A stretch of DNA of 64,000 nt from Imbricaverruca yamaguchii. Taxonomy: Eukaryota > Arthropoda > Thecostraca > Neoverrucidae. Shown here piece by piece: positions 60,388-64,000 of the stretch. A program made the translations under genes and the position numbers. The DNA lies in NCBI GenBank assembly GCA_034440575.1, contig JAOTOL010001072.1, positions 67,001 to 131,000 on the forward strand, in the 5' to 3' direction. Positions within the stretch are counted from its first letter, which is position 1; each line of letters starts with the position of its first letter. The notes under the pieces are model-generated. The model saw only the letters and a list, made by a program, of their open reading frames with translations, ran no database searches and was not told the origin of the DNA.

Positions 60388-62116
60388 AACATTGACTACG
60401 TGTCGCCCAAAGTAGCGCAGCTGCGACATGTCCATATTTTAGAACGCTCCCCTCCGGTAGTTTCGAAGCCAGTCATCAGAAATGACAGTGTGCTTTTTGT
60501 AACTCAACGTTATTTTCTTATTCTTTATTTATTGGCTTCCTTCGGTCAAATGCTGAACCTGTGGACTACCGGACAAAAGAAAAGGGTATTAAAGTTCGAG
60601 TTGGTATTTGAGCCACAGGAACACCTGGCAAGACCATAGAAGCTGACTTAGCCATTGGCTTCCGACTGGTTCGGTCTTTCGGACCCTACGCATGCGATGA
60701 CATACAGTCGCATTCTCCAAAATTAATAATCAAATAATCAAAATACGGTTGCGTAGCCACCGTATCATTCATCATTTTTAATATCATCAATCACTGGAAG
60801 GGTTAAAATCATTGGCTTACCCATAATTTATGTCAGGGTGGAGGGGAGGGGAGGGCAAACGTATTTGGAGTTGACCACCTACCCCAATTTTTTTAAATAC
60901 AATCAGTCTCCGGATTTCGACTACATTTTCAAAGGGACCCACATTTTTTGTACTTATATAAATTGGTGACCAGCTTAATTTTCCTATGAAGGGGGACCAA
61001 ATCCACCATCATCGTTGCTAAGTCACCGGATTTCAACCTCACTTCCCCATGTTCAATGTGTTCTTTTGACAACCTTTGGGTAGTCTGACCACACTGATGA
61101 AATTAAAGCTGCAAAATCACTTCGCGTGCAAAATCGTCCTATTTCATGGACTACAGTTCATAGCGCCCAGCCGACACCACACTAACACCCTACACCCGCC
61201 TTGCGCATTCGCCACACTTCGTGCGATTCTGCGGTTTCTGGTAGACTTCCAAGTTTTGCTAATTGCTGCAACATGATAGTCTTGTGCTATATTGGACGTT
61301 ACGGAATGCTTCGGATGGGCAGGCGGTGGAGATGTGAAGGAATTAAAGTCGAATAATATATCTCTTACTTCTGCATTTTCTGGTGCAAAAGAAATCCGGA
61401 TGCCCCGTTCATACTTTATGCACCTCATCTCTTTTCCAAAAATTGCTACCAGATTGGCTACCGGACCCAAGAGCTGGCTCGGAATTCCATGGAGACTCGT
61501 TGCTTTTTTCGTAGCTGACTGGTGTGTTTTAATGCCTGCCCGCATGCTTGTGATGGTTTCGGTACGGTTCTAGTATTCCGGCGCTTTTTCGGGCTTTATT
61601 GCTTTTGTGTAGATCCACAGCGTTTTTCAGGTATTGCTGCGTTTTCGAGGCTCCCGATGTATTAGTATGTTCGTTTTGGGACCATGGCGCTTTTTACGAG
61701 CTTCCGCCGCTGCTTGAAACACTCATGTTGTCTTTGCTGCTTCGATGTGCTTTGTCTTTGTGGCTGCCTGTTGTATGTTTTTATGGCTTCCCGTTTGCAT
61801 ATTTAGGGAATATCGTATGGTCATAGAGCTTCTTGTCAGACTCGATGCGTTTAACAAGGGAGGTTATTGGTTATTGTGTTATTTAGGCCCCGGACACAAC
61901 TGTGGGGCTACAAGGCGATTTGGGAGGAGATCAAAAGTAGGTACAAATAGGTGTCAGAAGCAGGTCATGTGATTTAAGTGGGTACAAATAAGAGTCACAA
62001 CCAGGTCATGTGATTCAAGGATGGAGAGTCCACGGCATTTCGCCTACCTCAGTTTCTATCTGGCTGGAAACAAAATATAGTGAAGACATAGATTTGACCC
62101 GCTTACACTGCGAGGG
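60388..62116. other. Unassigned region
   Basis: No supported gene is seen. The minus frame 61144-61545 (133 codons) and plus frames at 61292-61972 are unrecognised. A G-rich patch lies at 60840-60855. Confidence 0.4.
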
Positions 62117-62282
62117 AATGGCAGTTTTGCCGCCCGGTGTACATTAACGTTTGGCAGCTTTGCCGCCTCGTGTACGTTAACGTTTGGCAGCTTCGCCGCC
62201 CGGTGTACGTTAATGTTTGGCAGCTTTGCCGCCTCGTGTACGTTAACGTTTGGCAGCTTTGCCGCCTCGTGTACGTTAACGT
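62117..62282. repeat. 33-bp minisatellite with ACGTTAACGT palindromes, 5 copies
   Basis: Units read TTTGGCAGCTTTGCCGCC then TCGTGTACGTTAACG. Each unit junction contains the 10-bp palindrome ACGTTAACGT (or a one-base variant), placed every 33 bp. Confidence 0.92.
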
Positions 62283-63195
62283 GCTACTAATACGTAGCTT
62301 TACCAGGTCATTAATCTGGTCAGATTTTCTTCCGTCACATCACTTTCCCATTGTTGAAAGTTTGTGACAGGTATGGGTCGGTTCAAAGTGATATATGAGT
62401 GGACTAAATTTGGCATCCACCAGTGCTTTAACACTGTCGCTACCCATGCGGCCAGCATTGCGTATCATACTCTGAGCGCATCGACCCTCCAGAAACTTGG
62501 CAGACAGGATGGCCGTCCAATTTCATCCACACGTTTCACCTCTACTTACTGCCATACATGATTAACTGTTCATTTAACCGTGCCCAGCCCGAACATTTTT
62601 CAAGAGAGCCCGGCCAAATTGGATACATTTAGAATCTTGCTCTGTGAGCTCTGTTGTGTATGGGAGCCACAAAGCTGACTTGGATTCCCTCAAGAGCAGT
62701 ACTACACTGCCAAGACTGCCTTGCAATGCGAAATGAGTGAATGCAATGAATACACGTTTAACACTACTTGTTTGCTCGCCGCACCCGCCTTGATGTTTCT
62801 CTTGAATCTGTTGTTTTCCTGTATAGCGATTCAGAGTCCACCTTTGTATGCAGGAAAACAAATCAAGTGATACGATACAGATACATTTTGTCATTAACCA
62901 TTTCATTGAGGTGCAAGTAATGCAATGTTGGATCATGATAACTATCCACTTCATAGAATCAATTGTCCTCGTAATCTAGCTGAGATGGTGGATGTGATTT
63001 GTTCGCCGTTTTCATCTTCAAAATGGCGGCATTTTTCAGCCGGCCAGCGCTTCACGGCCGAGCTGAGGCGAACAATTTGGCGTTGTCTCGCTTCCGACCG
63101 GCCCAGTCATAACTCCACTGGCCCACTAATGGTCGTGTGGGGGACATCTCGAGAAACGCCCAGTCCGTCCATCGACGCGGTCGCGCTCAGCCGCC
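62283..63195. other. Unassigned region
   Basis: AT-rich to 63000, then GC-rich. No supported feature is seen. The long plus frame starting at 62925 enters the next array. Confidence 0.4.
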
Positions 63196-63781
63196 GCCGG
63201 TGCCATCTGGGCGGCGATGCCGTCTGGGCGGCGATGCCGTCTGGGCGGCGATGCCGTCTGGGCGGCGATGCAGGAGCGGCGCCGGTGCCGTCTGGGCGGC
63301 GATGCCGTCTGGGCGGCGAAGCCGTCTGGGCGGCGATGCCGTCTGGGCGGCGATGCCGTCTGGGCGGCGATGCCGTCTGGGCGGCGATGCAGGAGTGGCA
63401 CCGGTGTCGTCTGGGCGGCGATGCAGGAGCGGCACCGGTGTCGTCTGGGCGGCGATGCCGTCTGGGCGGCGATGCCGTCTGGGTGGCGATGCAGGAGCGG
63501 CGCCGGTACCGTCTGGGCGGCGATGCCGTCTGGGCGGCGATGCCGTCTGGGCGGCGATGCCGTCTGGGCGGCGATGCAGGAGCGGCGCCGGTGCCGTCTG
63601 GGCGGCGATGCCGTCTGGGCGGCGATGCCGTCTGGGCGGCGATGCAGGAGTGGCACCGGTGTCGTCTGGGCGGCGATGCAGGAGCGGCACCGGTGCCGTC
63701 TGGGCGGCGATGCCGTCTGGGTGGCGATGCAGGAGTGGCACCAATGCTGTCTGGGCGGCGATGCAGGAGCGGCACCGGTGC
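63196..63781. repeat. 17-bp minisatellite with two unit types, about 34 copies
   Basis: The main unit is GATGCCGTCTGGGCGGC. A second 17-mer (GATGCAGGAGCGGCGCCG type) occurs singly between runs of one to five main units. Three units make 51 bp, so all frames cycle through a 17-residue pattern and remain open on both strands. Confidence 0.96.
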
Positions 63782-64000
63782 TACCCAGCCGACACCGAAC
63801 CTTCCGAACTCTAGTGCGGCCTTCGGACGCCTACACTGGCTCTGTTTTCATAGTTAAGCGCTAGGCGTGGGTGAGAAGGGGTGTAGTATGGTAGCATGCT
63901 GGGAAAGGTAATGGGCAGCTTTATACTGGGCCGGAACCAGGAATTGTTCAATGATGAGCCGGATTTTGCGAAGATGCCCGGACTGCTCCCACAAGGGTAG
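63782..64000. other. Window end, nothing recognised
   Basis: Unique sequence, with no supported feature up to the window edge. Confidence 0.4.

Overview
This window looks like nuclear DNA of an invertebrate animal. The evidence is a set of decayed non-LTR retrotransposons of animal type (one with the SGNH-esterase ORF1 seen in the CR1 clade), a tRNA-derived SINE, very long simple repeats, and short TTAGG/CCTAA-like stretches near 26.98 and 37.66 kb. There is no operon structure, and I found no host protein-coding gene I can name. I cannot identify the species.

The window splits into two parts. The left part (1 to about 12.74 kb) is AT-rich and is largely a nested pile of LINEs. An old minus-strand LINE (here 'A', copy 1: 1-1196 plus 4583-5713) is split by a plus-strand CR1-like element ('C1', 1197-4582). 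C1 carries the end of an esterase ORF1, an endonuclease, a reverse transcriptase and an 8-bp repeat tail. A LINE ORF1 relic lies at 7968-8942 with a GC-rich leader behind it. Two copies of a second CR1-like family ('B1' 9268-10625, 'B2' 10884-12590) follow. B2 sits inside a second copy of LINE A, flanked by the 6-bp duplication ACTAAA. All of these reading frames are broken.

The right part (about 12.8 to 64 kb) is more GC-balanced, with CpG-rich patches. It carries about twenty unrelated tandem-repeat arrays covering very roughly 19 kb. Unit lengths are 2, 3, 9, 13/16, 15, 17, 18, 19, 28, 31/20, 30/41, 32/41, 33, 39, 43 and 58 bp. The largest are an 18-bp array of about 190 copies (54961-58411) and a 28-bp array of about 100 copies (48374-51174). 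Most units lack stop codons in several frames, which creates reading frames of up to 1,200 codons that are not genes. Between the arrays lie a SINE inserted inside a minisatellite, an RNase H relic of another LINE, a 200-bp inverted repeat around a (TA)n core, and several short near-perfect palindromes.

The parts do not form a pathway. The window records repeated retrotransposition on the left and repeated independent tandem expansion on the right. The density and variety of arrays is its most unusual property.
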